Positions 40,224-51,671 of a stretch of DNA of 64,000 nt are shown here, one piece after another (position 1 is the first letter of the stretch; every line of letters starts with the position of its first letter). A program made the position numbers and the translations under genes. This DNA is from Chthonomonadaceae bacterium (GTDB lineage Bacteria > Armatimonadota > Chthonomonadetes > Chthonomonadales > Chthonomonadaceae). Location: NCBI GenBank assembly GCA_027459665.1, contig DAIDHN010000004.1:1-64000 (forward strand). The letters are read 5' to 3'. The notes below the pieces were generated by a model. The model saw only the letters and a program-made list of their open reading frames with translations. It did not search any database and had not been told where the DNA came from.

Positions 40224-42659
40224 TCACATTATACCGCGAGATGAGCTTTCCGGTTCCGGGCAGTTGTCTTGCTCCAACGCATTTTTCATCACAATTGCGC
40301 TGGTATGCGATCGTTTTCTCTCGTACATGCGCTGGTCTGCTACATTGGTCAGTTCTTCCAGAGTTGCTCCATCCTGTGGAGAGCAGGCAATGCCTACAGA
40401 TATTTGCAGGTTGAGAGCAGATGCTGCCGTTCCTTCTGTTGTCTGCAAGGGGAGCGAAAAATTGCGTATTACATCGCGAATGCGCTCAGCAATGTCTGCT
40501 GCCTCGTTTTGCCCTGTGTGCGGCAGGGCAACCAGAAATTCATCTCCGTGCAATCGAATCACGGTATCCTGGTCTCGCAAGGCATTGGGCAGCAGGCGGG
40601 CCAGAGCACTCAGCACTCTGTCGCCCTGCTGATGCCCGAAAGTATCGTTGATCAGTTTGAAGTTGTCTACGTCAAGATAAAGCACAGAACATTCGTTGGC
40701 ATGTTCACCGTGTGCAAGCTCTTTTTTCAGCAGGGCATCTTTCAGGTAGCGTCCATTGTAAAGCCCTGTGAGAGGGTCTATAAACGCTTCTTCCTGCATT
40801 TTTCGTGCCAGTTTGTGTCTCATTATCGCCTGCTGCACCATGTCTGCCAGAGTAACCAGCAAAATTTCATCATCTGCAGTGAACGCCTCGGCAGAGGGGT
40901 GCAGCAGAGCCATGGTTCCCAAAAATTCATCATCGTTCCAGAGGCACTTGTTCAGAAGTGATTTGTAGCCAAACTGCGAGAGTTCTCCCCGGCAAACTCC
41001 ATTCATCTTCATCAGGTGCTTTCGGGCTTCTTCTGAGTTGACATATTCTCTGAGTGCCTGCAGCCGCGGCGCTGAATCTGGAGCGGCAATGAGTGTGATG
41101 CGTTTTTCGGCAGAACCTATCACATCAGAAAAATCTGATTGATGCAGGGCAAAAACCACCAGCGTATCTGGCAGTATGGTATTGAGGCGGCTGCCCAATT
41201 GTGCAAACTGATCTTCGAGAGACCTGGCGCTGTTAAGAAGAATGCCTGCCTCATGCAGCAGCCATTCTTCAGAAACAGATCGAAGCAGGTCGCCGCTCAC
41301 AGAGTTTTTCGGAGGTTCTGGCACATAGATGGGCTGGCCAGTTTGGCATTCACGGGCAATAATGTGCAGCAGGGCTTCTACCGCTACCGGGTCGAATGCG
41401 CGGCCGCTGCCATTCTGTATGTATTCCAGCGCGCGTTCATGGCTCCAGGCAGTTCTGTAGGGCCTGTCTGAAGTAAGTGCATCAAACACATCGGCTACTG
41501 CCATAATGCGTGCACAGAGGGGGATTTGTTCCCCTGAAAGGCCATCTGGATAACCGGCTCCATCCCACCGTTCATGGTGTGAGCGCACCACATCTACTAC
41601 CGGCCATGGGAAATGTACAGGCGTGAGGATAGATTCGCCGATGACAGTATGGCGTTTCATGCGGGCAAACTCTTCTGCATTGAGCGGGCCGGGTTTGGTG
41701 AGAATGTAATCGGGCACTCCCAGTTTGCCTACATCGTGCAGCAGCGCACCTGTGCGCACGGCTTCCAGTTCCGCCCCCGATACTCCCATCTCTTCTGCCA
41801 GGGCTACGGCATAGCTCTGCACCCTAACAAGATGCGAGTGCGTAGTGCGGTCTTTTGTTGCAATTGCTGCTGCCAGAGAACGTACGGTAGACTGATAGAT
41901 GTCTTCCATTATTTTTTGTTTGTTCTGCAGCTCAGAGATATATTTCTCTTTCTGTTCGTTTTGCTCAATATAGAGGCGGTACCACTGATAGGTAAAAAAC
42001 AGTACTGGCAGGGCAAGCAGCAAAAGCAGCAGTTCACCATGAAAAACCAGCTGGGCCAGGGCTACCATGCATGCACCTGCCAGGTAGCTGGAGATTGTCC
42101 ATGCAAACTTTTCGCGCCATACCCTTATTGCCGACTGGCTTGAGACAGCGCCTATGATGAAAGCAATAGGGAGAGAATTGCAGAAGAAATAGACCAGCGC
42201 CGCCGCAAAGATAGCTCCCAGCGAATGTATATCCAGTGCAAATGGTGCGCCGTTTGTAATGAGGAGATAGGTTTCGGAAGATGCCCATGCGCAAAAAACA
42301 ATTACGCTGATGTTGTAGAGCATTTGGTGTATGGGCTGACGTTTTGGAAAGAGTGTGGCTGCCAGCCCCGACATAATGCCGGTGAGCACTGCGGCTCTTT
42401 GCCCGTACAAAAGCATGGCTACAAAAGTAACCAGAAAGCCCATAGATACATTTACAGCTTCTGCAAAGCGCGGCGAGCGCACCACAGGCAGTTTTCTTGC
42501 ACCTGCAACCAGTGCAAGAATACAGGCTAGCCCAACTCCCGGCAGGCTGCGCCACAGCGAGTCAGGTGCTGGAAACAGGTATGTGTCCAGCAGGGCACTC
42601 AGCCCAAACAACCATACGATTATAAGCAGTACTCTTGCACGCAGTGGATAGTTCTGCAT
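40224..42659 (-). CDS. Membrane HD-GYP / GAF / GGDEF protein
   Basis: An 811-residue protein with about seven membrane segments (residues 1-230), then an HD-GYP phosphodiesterase domain (HDVGKLGVPDYIL, HHERWDGAGYPDG), a GAF-like region and a GGDEF domain at about 630-800. The GGDEF signature reads LHGDEF, so the first Gly is His. The RxxD inhibitory site (RDQD) is intact five residues before it. So the protein can both make and break cyclic di-GMP, or the cyclase half may be weak. GGGAGG precedes ATG 42659. Its stop is 31 bases before tatC. Confidence 0.94.
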   Translation of the reverse strand: MQNYPLRARVLLIIVWLFGLSALLDTYLFPAPDSLWRSLPGVGLACILALVAGARKLPVVRSPRFAEAVNVSMGFLVTFVAMLLYGQRAAVLTGIMSGLAATLFPKRQPIHQMLYNISVIVFCAWASSETYLLITNGAPFALDIHSLGAIFAAALVYFFCNSLPIAFIIGAVSSQSAIRVWREKFAWTISSYLAGACMVALAQLVFHGELLLLLLALPVLFFTYQWYRLYIEQNEQKEKYISELQNKQKIMEDIYQSTVRSLAAAIATKDRTTHSHLVRVQSYAVALAEEMGVSGAELEAVRTGALLHDVGKLGVPDYILTKPGPLNAEEFARMKRHTVIGESILTPVHFPWPVVDVVRSHHERWDGAGYPDGLSGEQIPLCARIMAVADVFDALTSDRPYRTAWSHERALEYIQNGSGRAFDPVAVEALLHIIARECQTGQPIYVPEPPKNSVSGDLLRSVSEEWLLHEAGILLNSARSLEDQFAQLGSRLNTILPDTLVVFALHQSDFSDVIGSAEKRITLIAAPDSAPRLQALREYVNSEEARKHLMKMNGVCRGELSQFGYKSLLNKCLWNDDEFLGTMALLHPSAEAFTADDEILLVTLADMVQQAIMRHKLARKMQEEAFIDPLTGLYNGRYLKDALLKKELAHGEHANECSVLYLDVDNFKLINDTFGHQQGDRVLSALARLLPNALRDQDTVIRLHGDEFLVALPHTGQNEAADIAERIRDVIRNFSLPLQTTEGTAASALNLQISVGIACSPQDGATLEELTNVADQRMYERKRSHTSAIVMKNALEQDNCPEPESSSRGIM

Positions 42660-42740
42660 GTGAGCCTCCCAATGTACAAAATTGCAGCAACAAATAAAGA
42701 TGCAGAAAAAGAACGAGAGTACTAATGGAGCGCAATATAC

Positions 42741-42746
42741 ATTATA
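42741..42746 (-). promoter_or_regulatory. Candidate -10 of the HD-GYP gene
   Basis: TATAAT on the minus strand lies about 80 bases before the gene. No convincing -35 precedes it. Confidence 0.35.
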
Positions 42747-42824
42747 ACGTCAGATTTCTTTTACTGCGGGTTAAGGAATGGCTATATATACTTATCGGCA
42801 GAAAAAACAGGAAACTTTAGTAGT

Positions 42825-44279
42825 TTAACCTGTCTTTGCTGGCCTCCATTCTCCCAGAAAACCTGTAAGATGCGCTTCCTGTATATGTACCTGAACTAAT
42901 TCTCCTCTCCATTGTTGCGGGGGGCCGGAGTGATGCGGAATAGTGAAGTGTACCAGTTTCAGCGTGCGTGTATATCCAGAGAATCGATGGGGGTCTCGTG
43001 TACTCACCCCATCTACCAGTACCTCAACTTCTTTGCCAACCCACTCTGCGTTGATTTCTGCTGTAATGGAGTTTTGCAGAGCTATCAGCTGGTTGAGCCG
43101 CGCAATTTTGGTTTTCTGTTCCACCTGGTCTGCGCGCAGTGCAGCAGGTGTACCGGGGCGCGGGCTGTATGCGAACATAAATGCCGAATCAAAACGAATC
43201 TGCTTGATCAAATGCAGCGTGTTTTGAAACTGCTGTTCTGTTTCACCCGGAAAACCGAGCATTATGTCTGTTGTGAGAGCCAGACCAGGTACGCTGCAAC
43301 GCAGTTTTTCAACAATGGCGCAGTACTCTTCTACAGTGTATCCCCGGTGCATTTCGGCCAGCAGTGCATTGTCTCCCACTTGCAGGGGAAGGTGCACATG
43401 CTCGCATACATGTGTTAGACTGCCTATCTGTTCAATAAGTTCCTCATTAAAATCTCTGGGGTAGGGTGAAGTGAATCGTATTCGTTCTATGCCTGGTATT
43501 TCGTTGATTTCTTTGAGCAAATGTGCAAAGGGCACCCGGCCATCTGGCAGGTTTTTTCCGTATGAGTTTACGGTTTGACCGAGCAGGGTAATTTCTTTTG
43601 TGCCGCTGAGGGCCAGTGCTTTTATCTCGGCAAGGATGTCTGCGGTAGGGCGGCTGCGTTCCCGTCCTCTAGTATGAGGAACAATACAGAATGTGCAGAA
43701 TTTGTCGCAGCCATACATAATGGGCACATGCGCTTTGTGCTTGGGTTTTCGTTCTGCAATGCGCTCTGGTATGTCTGATACCACTTTTCCCTTGCGGGGC
43801 GGCAGGCCCAGAGCGGTAAGCGCAACAAAATTGTGTTTTGCAGGCACTGAGGCATGTGCAGTTGCAGTTTTGCCGCTGCGCGCTGTTTTTACCAGTTCTG
43901 GCAGCGCACCCAGATTGCCTGTTCCCAGAATGATGTCGATGTAGGGTGCGCGCCTGCGCAGCATATCGCTTTCTACCTGTGCCATGCACCCGCAAACCCC
44001 CAGCAGCATATGGGGCCGCTGCTGCTTTATCTCACGCAGGCGCCCCAATTCACTCCAAACCTTTTCTTCTGGTTTTGAGCGCACGCTGCAGGTATTGAGC
44101 AGCACAACATCTGCTTCTTCAGCCGATACCGCTGCACGGTAGCCCATGCGCTCCAGAAAAAGACCCATTTGCTCTGAGTCTTCCTCGTTCATCTGGCATC
44201 CCCAGGTCATGATATAGTAGCTCTCCTGCAGATGCGATGCTGCAGCAGCTGATTTGTGTTCTGTTTCAGGCTGGGTCAT
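42825..44279 (-). CDS. miaB: tRNA 2-methylthio-N6-isopentenyladenosine synthase MiaB
   Basis: A 484-residue radical-SAM methylthiotransferase acting on A37 of tRNAs. The N-terminal UPF0004 domain supplies three Cys (TWGCQM, LLNTCSV, CGCMAQ), the radical-SAM site is GCDKFCTFCIVPHTRGRE, and a TRAM-like C-terminus follows (VDGVSTRDPHRFSGYTR). The family length is normal. The ATG at 44279 has no strong ribosome-binding site, but it starts just before the family opening ESYYIMTWGC. The next gene toward the left is the HD-GYP protein, 165 bases on. Confidence 0.96.
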   Translation of the reverse strand: MTQPETEHKSAAAASHLQESYYIMTWGCQMNEEDSEQMGLFLERMGYRAAVSAEEADVVLLNTCSVRSKPEEKVWSELGRLREIKQQRPHMLLGVCGCMAQVESDMLRRRAPYIDIILGTGNLGALPELVKTARSGKTATAHASVPAKHNFVALTALGLPPRKGKVVSDIPERIAERKPKHKAHVPIMYGCDKFCTFCIVPHTRGRERSRPTADILAEIKALALSGTKEITLLGQTVNSYGKNLPDGRVPFAHLLKEINEIPGIERIRFTSPYPRDFNEELIEQIGSLTHVCEHVHLPLQVGDNALLAEMHRGYTVEEYCAIVEKLRCSVPGLALTTDIMLGFPGETEQQFQNTLHLIKQIRFDSAFMFAYSPRPGTPAALRADQVEQKTKIARLNQLIALQNSITAEINAEWVGKEVEVLVDGVSTRDPHRFSGYTRTLKLVHFTIPHHSGPPQQWRGELVQVHIQEAHLTGFLGEWRPAKTG

Positions 44280-44405
44280 AATTTAGTGTTCCGGCATAGT
44301 ACAGCAGTGATAATAATTCTGCGCAGCGCGCCCAGAGCAGGGCACACTGCGCAGTAGGGACGTATCGAGGTAATAGGGCCGGGGCAGATTTGCCGCGGCT
44401 GTTTT

Positions 44406-45443
44406 CTAGTTTGCAGGCAGGGGCCGATGAGTTTTCAGATCGCGAAAACTAATCATGCGGCGGGTATTTTCATCCCATAGGTTGAGCCGTATGCAGTGCA
44501 GGCTGGTGCGCAGGGTAAGCGGCTCTATTTGCCGCAGCTCGGGCACTTCATCAAAGCAGCGCTGCAGGTTGTAGTTGGCTATGCGCGAGCGCAGGTGATG
44601 AATGTGATGCAGGCCAATGTTGCCTGTGAACCACTGCAGTACAGGGGGTAGCTTGAAGTAGGAACTTCCCTCCATAGCCGCCTTGATGGGGTCCCAGTTT
44701 TCATGGTGTTCCCAGTACACATCTTCATACTGATGCTGCACATAAAACATGAATACCCCAATGGTAGCGGCTAGAAGAATAATGGGTAGCTGTATAAGGA
44801 CGTATGTGCGCAGGCCAATAGTGTAGGCGGCCAGTACAATCAGCGCCGCCAGCGCAATATTGGTAGAAAATACGCTGTATACCCGTTCTTTTTTTATGTC
44901 CAGTTTGCAGAAGCGGTGAAAGATGAGAAACTGGCAGAGCGGCCCTATAATGAACAGAATTACAGGATTGCGGTAGACCCGGTAGGCCAGCTGTTTGGCG
45001 GGTGCAGCCTCTGTATATTCTCTCACTGTCATGGTAAGTATGTCTCCCATGCCCCGTTTTTCCAGGTCGCCTGAGGTTGCATGGTGAATAGCATGCGAAG
45101 AGCGCCACTCATAGTAGGGAGTAAAGACCAGCAGGCTGCAGAACCGCCCCAGCAGCCGGTTGGCTCGGTGAGAAGCGAAGAACGAACCATGCCCGCAGTC
45201 GTGCATGATGATAAATATTCGCACTAGCAGCCCGGCTGAAAGCACAATCAGCGGCGGCAGCAACCAGAGAGAAAGGTGGTGATTTACAATGTAAACCATC
45301 AGCACCCAGAGGCCGATGTAGGGGAGTATGGTGTTGGCAATTTGCCCCAGCGCTTTGCCTATGCTGGGCTTTTCGTATCTGGAAAGAGAACGAAGCCACT
45401 CTGGTTGTACGAAACGTGGCTTTGACTTTTCTGTTGTTTGCAT
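44406..45443 (-). CDS. Membrane fatty-acid desaturase
   Basis: A 345-residue acyl-lipid desaturase. The three histidine boxes are HDCGHGS, HAIHHA and GLHHIHHL, spaced as in Delta-12/omega-6-type enzymes. There are four to five hydrophobic segments. ATG 45443 has AGGAAA 6 bases upstream and is preferred over GTG 45458. The enzyme would introduce double bonds in membrane lipids, commonly as a response to cold. Its promoter region carries a palindrome over the presumed transcript start, suggesting repression. Confidence 0.92.
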   Translation of the reverse strand: MQTTEKSKPRFVQPEWLRSLSRYEKPSIGKALGQIANTILPYIGLWVLMVYIVNHHLSLWLLPPLIVLSAGLLVRIFIIMHDCGHGSFFASHRANRLLGRFCSLLVFTPYYEWRSSHAIHHATSGDLEKRGMGDILTMTVREYTEAAPAKQLAYRVYRNPVILFIIGPLCQFLIFHRFCKLDIKKERVYSVFSTNIALAALIVLAAYTIGLRTYVLIQLPIILLAATIGVFMFYVQHQYEDVYWEHHENWDPIKAAMEGSSYFKLPPVLQWFTGNIGLHHIHHLRSRIANYNLQRCFDEVPELRQIEPLTLRTSLHCIRLNLWDENTRRMISFRDLKTHRPLPAN

Positions 45444-45549
45444 ATTTTCCTGTGTCACGGAGTTTTTAGTGAGCAGATATTTTGCTTTGTTCTCCGTTGA
45501 AGTGGGCAGAAGAGTGCAGGGTGATTCCCTGTTGCCAATGCCCGTAATG

Positions 45550-45571
45550 TTGGGTTTAACTGCAGTAAACC
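45550..45571. promoter_or_regulatory. Candidate desaturase operator
   Basis: GGTTTAACTGCAGTAAACC is palindromic around ACTGCAGT with one bulged A. It covers the expected transcription start of the desaturase gene, where a repressor would block initiation. Confidence 0.4.
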
Positions 45572-45577
45572 ATCACT

Positions 45578-45606
45578 ATTATACCCTTACTGCAATAGTG
45601 TGTCGT
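45578..45606 (-). promoter_or_regulatory. Promoter of the desaturase gene
   Basis: On the minus strand ACGACA (45606-45601), a 17-base spacer and TATAAT (45583-45578). The remaining 45607-45894, leading to the ABC exporter, is AT-rich with a run of eight T at 45749-45756. No clear plus-strand promoter was found there. Confidence 0.65.
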
Positions 45607-45894
45607 AGTCTTTTTGACTGATAGTTCATTGCAAATGTTGTAATCTGTATTTTGCAGCGGCGCGCCCATCTGTAAAATATGGATATATATGTCTGCATTT
45701 ATTGCTCTGCAGCCTATGCACCTGACTGGTTTGCATGAGTACACAGAATTTTTTTTCGGTTTGTGAAGCATTTCGCTGTGTTAAATCGTTTTAATGTAGT
45801 AGAAATTCTGGTAACATTTTTCTTCATATACCGTCTGTTGTATGCCCTGCGCAGGTTAGGTGCAGGAAGGAACCAGAGCCAGGAGGATCACTGC

Positions 45895-48198
45895 ATGGCG
45901 CTTTTGGAGACTCTGCCAGAGGAAGTGGAAAACGTTCTTCGGGAAGCAGATACGCCCTCCGCACAAGACTCGTCTCCCTCTTCTCCCCGCATTGCATTCG
46001 CTACCGACATCAATGAACGAGGCGAATTTGCGCCCGAGTGGCTGGTAGCTGAAAAGGGGCACATTTATGTTTTTGCACCCAATGGAGGGAGCAAGGCACG
46101 CATTCTGCATGCCATTCCACTAGAAGAAGTAAAAAATGTTGAGGTGGAACACAAAATAGGCAGCGGAGAGCTGAGAGCGCGCGTAGGCACAGAAACAGTT
46201 TCTTTGCTGCGTTACTCGCAGGCTTCTGTTGCCGAGGCCAATCTGGTGGCAAGGCAGCTGAATGCACTTGCCAACGGGCAGCCCGTGAGCGAGGAAAAAC
46301 TCGACCTCGAAAACAAGCGGTGCCCGCAGTGTGGTTTTGCACTGGGCAAAGACACTTCAGTATGCCCAATTTGCATCAATCGAAGAGCTACGCTGGTACG
46401 GCTGTTCCGATTTCTCAAACCCTATAAACCTCAGGTTGTGCTGGGGGTCAGCCTGATCATTGGCTCAACGATAGCAGACCTTACGCCGCCCTATGTAGTG
46501 GGCCGCATGGTGGATGTGGTGAACGGCATTGTGGTTTGGGAAAAACACTTCAATGCAATTCATCATCAGAGACCGCCTGCTTCAATGGTTTTGGATCAGC
46601 AAAATTCTCTGTACGCGAGCCTTTTGATTTGGGTTCTGGTGCTGGCAGTTGCACGGCTTGCCAGCGCTGCATTTACCTTTGGACAGCAGCTTCTCAACCC
46701 GTGGCTGGGCGGCAAGGTGGCGCTGGATATTCGCATGGCGCTGTACAAAAAACTGAATGAACAGTCACTCAGCTATTTCGACAAGCGCAGCACAGGCTCT
46801 ATCATGTCACGCGTAACAGGCGATGCAGAAAACCTGTGGGACTTTATTACGGGCGGCGTGCCCTGGGTAACCAGCAATGTGATGACCTTGATTGGCATTG
46901 GCATTGTGCTGTTTAGGCTCAACTGGCAGCTTGCCCTGCTCATGCTGATACCTGCCCCGTTTATTTTTATGCTGGCACGCTGGTTTATGCCGCGCTCACG
47001 CAAGCGTTATCACGTTGTGTGGCACCGAATCAGCAAAATGTACTCTACGCTCAACAGTACCCTGTCGGGCATGAGGGTGGTGAAAGCATTTGCCCAGGAA
47101 GACCGAGAGGTAGATTTCTTTCTGCGCCGCAACCAGAATGTGTTTGATGCCAGCTACAGCGCCAATGCATTTCGGGCTACTTTCTGGCCTCTGCTCGGTC
47201 TGCTCATGTCGGCAGGATCGTATGTAATCTGGATAGTGGGCGGCCATTTCACCCTCTTTGGAACCATGTCGCTGGGTGTGCTTACCATGTTCAACGGCTT
47301 TCTCTGGCAGTTTTACCAGCCATTTATGAACTTTAGCCAGGTGATGGACTGGTCTACCCGATCAATGACGGCTGCAGAACGCGTATTTGAGGTGCTTGAT
47401 ACTCAGCCTGAGGTGGCAGACCTGGCAGAACCGGTTCCCATGGACTTCATTGAGGGGAGTGTAGAGTTTGAAAACGTAAGTTTTACGTATGACAATGCGC
47501 GCCGCGCTCTTGAAAATTTCAGCCTGAAAGTTGAGCCCGGCGAAATGATTGGGCTGGTAGGGCACAGTGGAGCAGGAAAATCTACTATCATCAACCTGCT
47601 GGCCCGTTTCTACGACCCTTCAGAAGGTACGATAAAGGTAGACGGCGTAGACCTGAAACAGATACCGCATGAAACCTTTCGGCATCAGCTGGGCATTGTG
47701 CCTCAAGAGCCGTTTCTTTTCCCCGGTACCATTCGCGATAACATTGCCTATGCAAACCCCGATGCAACTGCAGAAGAGGTAATGCAGGCAGCAAAAGCGG
47801 CCAACTGCCACGAATTCATCATGAAATTTCCAGATGGATACGATACCTACGTTGGCGAGCGGGGACAGAGGCTTTCGGGAGGTGAACGACAGCGCATTTC
47901 TATTGCGCGTGCCATTTTGCACAACCCGCGCGTTCTCATTCTCGATGAAGCCACCGCTTCTGTAGATACAGAAACCGAGAAGCAGATTCAGGATGCAATT
48001 TTCCGCCTGATTCAAAACCGCACTACCTTTGCCATTGCGCACCGCCTCTCTACCCTGCGCAATGCAGACAGACTGGTGGTAATGAAAGAAGGAAAAATGG
48101 TAGAAAGCGGCACGCACGATGAGCTGATGGAACTGGATGGGGTGTATGCCGGACTGGTGCGTGTGCAAAGCGAAGTAAATCAGCTTCGCGCCCTGTAG
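45895..48198 (+). CDS. ABC exporter with N-terminal zinc-ribbon extension
   Basis: A 767-residue half-transporter. ATG 45895 has AGGAGG upstream; an upstream in-frame extension is ignored. Residues about 25-120 are a PH- or DUF-like beta domain (EWLVAEKGHIYVFAPNGGSK). A zinc ribbon (CPQCGFALGKDTSVCPIC) at about residues 142-160 joins it to a six-segment membrane domain. The nucleotide-binding domain has Walker A GHSGAGKST, signature LSGGERQRISIARA and Walker B VLILDEATASVD. It is an MsbA/lipid- or peptide-type exporter. The N-terminal extension is not part of the standard family. Confidence 0.93.
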   Translation: MALLETLPEEVENVLREADTPSAQDSSPSSPRIAFATDINERGEFAPEWLVAEKGHIYVFAPNGGSKARILHAIPLEEVKNVEVEHKIGSGELRARVGTETVSLLRYSQASVAEANLVARQLNALANGQPVSEEKLDLENKRCPQCGFALGKDTSVCPICINRRATLVRLFRFLKPYKPQVVLGVSLIIGSTIADLTPPYVVGRMVDVVNGIVVWEKHFNAIHHQRPPASMVLDQQNSLYASLLIWVLVLAVARLASAAFTFGQQLLNPWLGGKVALDIRMALYKKLNEQSLSYFDKRSTGSIMSRVTGDAENLWDFITGGVPWVTSNVMTLIGIGIVLFRLNWQLALLMLIPAPFIFMLARWFMPRSRKRYHVVWHRISKMYSTLNSTLSGMRVVKAFAQEDREVDFFLRRNQNVFDASYSANAFRATFWPLLGLLMSAGSYVIWIVGGHFTLFGTMSLGVLTMFNGFLWQFYQPFMNFSQVMDWSTRSMTAAERVFEVLDTQPEVADLAEPVPMDFIEGSVEFENVSFTYDNARRALENFSLKVEPGEMIGLVGHSGAGKSTIINLLARFYDPSEGTIKVDGVDLKQIPHETFRHQLGIVPQEPFLFPGTIRDNIAYANPDATAEEVMQAAKAANCHEFIMKFPDGYDTYVGERGQRLSGGERQRISIARAILHNPRVLILDEATASVDTETEKQIQDAIFRLIQNRTTFAIAHRLSTLRNADRLVVMKEGKMVESGTHDELMELDGVYAGLVRVQSEVNQLRAL

Positions 48199-48212
48199 AA
48201 GATACTGATTCC

Positions 48213-48250
48213 AAGCAGCGGGTGCCGCAGGGCATCCGCTGCTTGTTTTT
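48213..48250 (+). terminator. Terminator of the ABC exporter gene
   Basis: AAGCAGCGG pairs with CCGCTGCTT, with an inner GCC/GGC pair, followed by GTTTTT. Confidence 0.9.
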
Positions 48251-48311
48251 CATTTGCTGCAAAACCTGCGGTGCAATAGGTGAGCTGCCGCTGGAAAACC
48301 CCGCGAAATAA

Positions 48312-48339
48312 CTACTTTTGTCTACTTTTGTGCTATACT
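48312..48339 (+). promoter_or_regulatory. Promoter of gyrB with tandem 10-mer
   Basis: TATACT at 48334-48339 has an extended TGC. Upstream, CTACTTTTGT occurs twice in direct tandem (48312-48331), overlapping the -35 position. The leader is about 100 bases long. Confidence 0.55.
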
Positions 48340-48429
48340 TAAAGGTGCAGTTAACAAATTATGCAGCCTCGTTTGCTTGAGTCGGCATGCATTGCACATA
48401 TTCGCCGGGATGCAGCCCCTGAACCGTAA

Positions 48430-50568
<2,139 letters not shown>

Positions 50569-50623
50569 ACCGCAGCGCCTTCGACAGGCATGTGCCTGCT
50601 GCCGGCAAAAAACAGAAAGCACA

Positions 50624-50667
50624 ATGCCGTACAGATACCCGCGGGGTAGCTGTACGGCATCTTTTTT
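50624..50667 (+). terminator. Terminator of gyrB
   Basis: ATGCCGTACAG pairs perfectly with CTGTACGGCAT across a 15-base loop, followed by CTTTTTT. Confidence 0.95.
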
Positions 50668-50693
50668 GAGGGGCAGAGCGCGGCAGACAGATG

Positions 50694-50732
50694 TTCTATT
50701 CACTGCAGCCGGTATTGCTGCAGTGAATAGAA
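50694..50732. repeat. 15-base perfect hairpin at the end of the lipoprotein operon
   Basis: TTCTATTCACTGCAG and CTGCAGTGAATAGAA frame a nine-base loop. On the strand of the lipoprotein operon it lacks a T-tract, so it is not a standard terminator; it may protect the mRNA end. Confidence 0.6.
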
Positions 50733-50738
50733 AAATGC

Positions 50739-51641
50739 TTACGGTATATTCAGATCGGGCGCCTGCACGGGGGTAGAGGTATTGGCAAGGGTAACTGTTT
50801 GGGTTACATTTTTGCTTAACTCTGTTACCGTATAGGTTCCGGGTGGTACCCAGAAGTAGTATTCTCCCGTAGTTGGATCGGTATGCGCAATCAGCGGCCC
50901 TACGGTAGGCGTTATGCTTACCGAAGTGGAAACAGGGCTGCCCCCCGATTTTACGAAGCCGTATACCGTGTAGGGTGAACCTGGCGTGCTTGAACCGATG
51001 GGAGCGCCCAGCACAATGCTGCCCAGCGGATTGCTGCCTGCTGCCAGCGGAAACTGTGTGAGTACAGGTTTGTTTACAAAGCCGGCAGCCTGCACATTGC
51101 CAATGGGTACAGTGGGGTCGGCTCCCAGGCCAACTGGCAGACTGGCAATAGAAAATGTGCCATCTGCTGCAGATACCGCACTTTGGCCGCCAATGGTCAC
51201 TGTAGCCCCCGATACCGGGCTGGTTTGCCCCAGCGTACCAGAACTCACTACCGTGCCGGTAACAGAAGCTGTGTATCCGCTGGCTGAAAGGTAAATAGTG
51301 CCGAGGTTGTTGATCTGCCCGGCGGTAAGTTTTAAGGCCAGAGTAAGAGTTTGTTCACCTGTGGCAGAAATAGTGCCCGAAGTAGTGCCCGATGGAACGG
51401 TGGTAAGGGTAAATGAACCGGTAGGGCTGGTAGTGCCAGTCTGGCCGCCAATGTTCACTGCAGCACCTGGGCTGGGCGGCTGGTTGGTTTCTACCAGCAG
51501 CACCGAGCCAGACACCGTAACGCCGGAGCCGCTGGAAGAACCTCCGCCGCCTCCGCTGCCGCATCCTGCCAGCAGAACCCCCAAAACCAGAGGCATCAGC
51601 AGGCAGACACCTTTCCTTGCGCTGTATTCTTTCATGTTCAT
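50739..51641 (-). CDS. Lipoprotein with carboxypeptidase-regulatory-like repeats
   Basis: A 300-residue lipoprotein. The signal ends LAGC (Cys near residue 27), followed by a Gly/Ser-rich linker. Three to four carboxypeptidase-D-regulatory-like beta-sandwich units follow (TVSGSVLL...GTTSPTGSFTLTTVP, GATVTIGGQSAVSAADGTFSI, then a final TDPTTGEYYFWVPPGTYTVTEL). ATG 51641 follows AGGAGA. It closes the operon led by the other lipoprotein and the FlgD-tailed protein, and is probably a surface-anchored adhesive or structural protein. No enzyme motif is seen. Confidence 0.8.
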   Translation of the reverse strand: MNMKEYSARKGVCLLMPLVLGVLLAGCGSGGGGGSSSGSGVTVSGSVLLVETNQPPSPGAAVNIGGQTGTTSPTGSFTLTTVPSGTTSGTISATGEQTLTLALKLTAGQINNLGTIYLSASGYTASVTGTVVSSGTLGQTSPVSGATVTIGGQSAVSAADGTFSIASLPVGLGADPTVPIGNVQAAGFVNKPVLTQFPLAAGSNPLGSIVLGAPIGSSTPGSPYTVYGFVKSGGSPVSTSVSITPTVGPLIAHTDPTTGEYYFWVPPGTYTVTELSKNVTQTVTLANTSTPVQAPDLNIP

Positions 51642-51671
51642 GCAATTCTCCTGATCTGTTGCATATGGTTG

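Noticed and set aside
50694-50732. Terminator of the lipoprotein operon
   Set aside because: The stem is perfect but no T-tract follows on the minus strand, so it is listed as a hairpin only.
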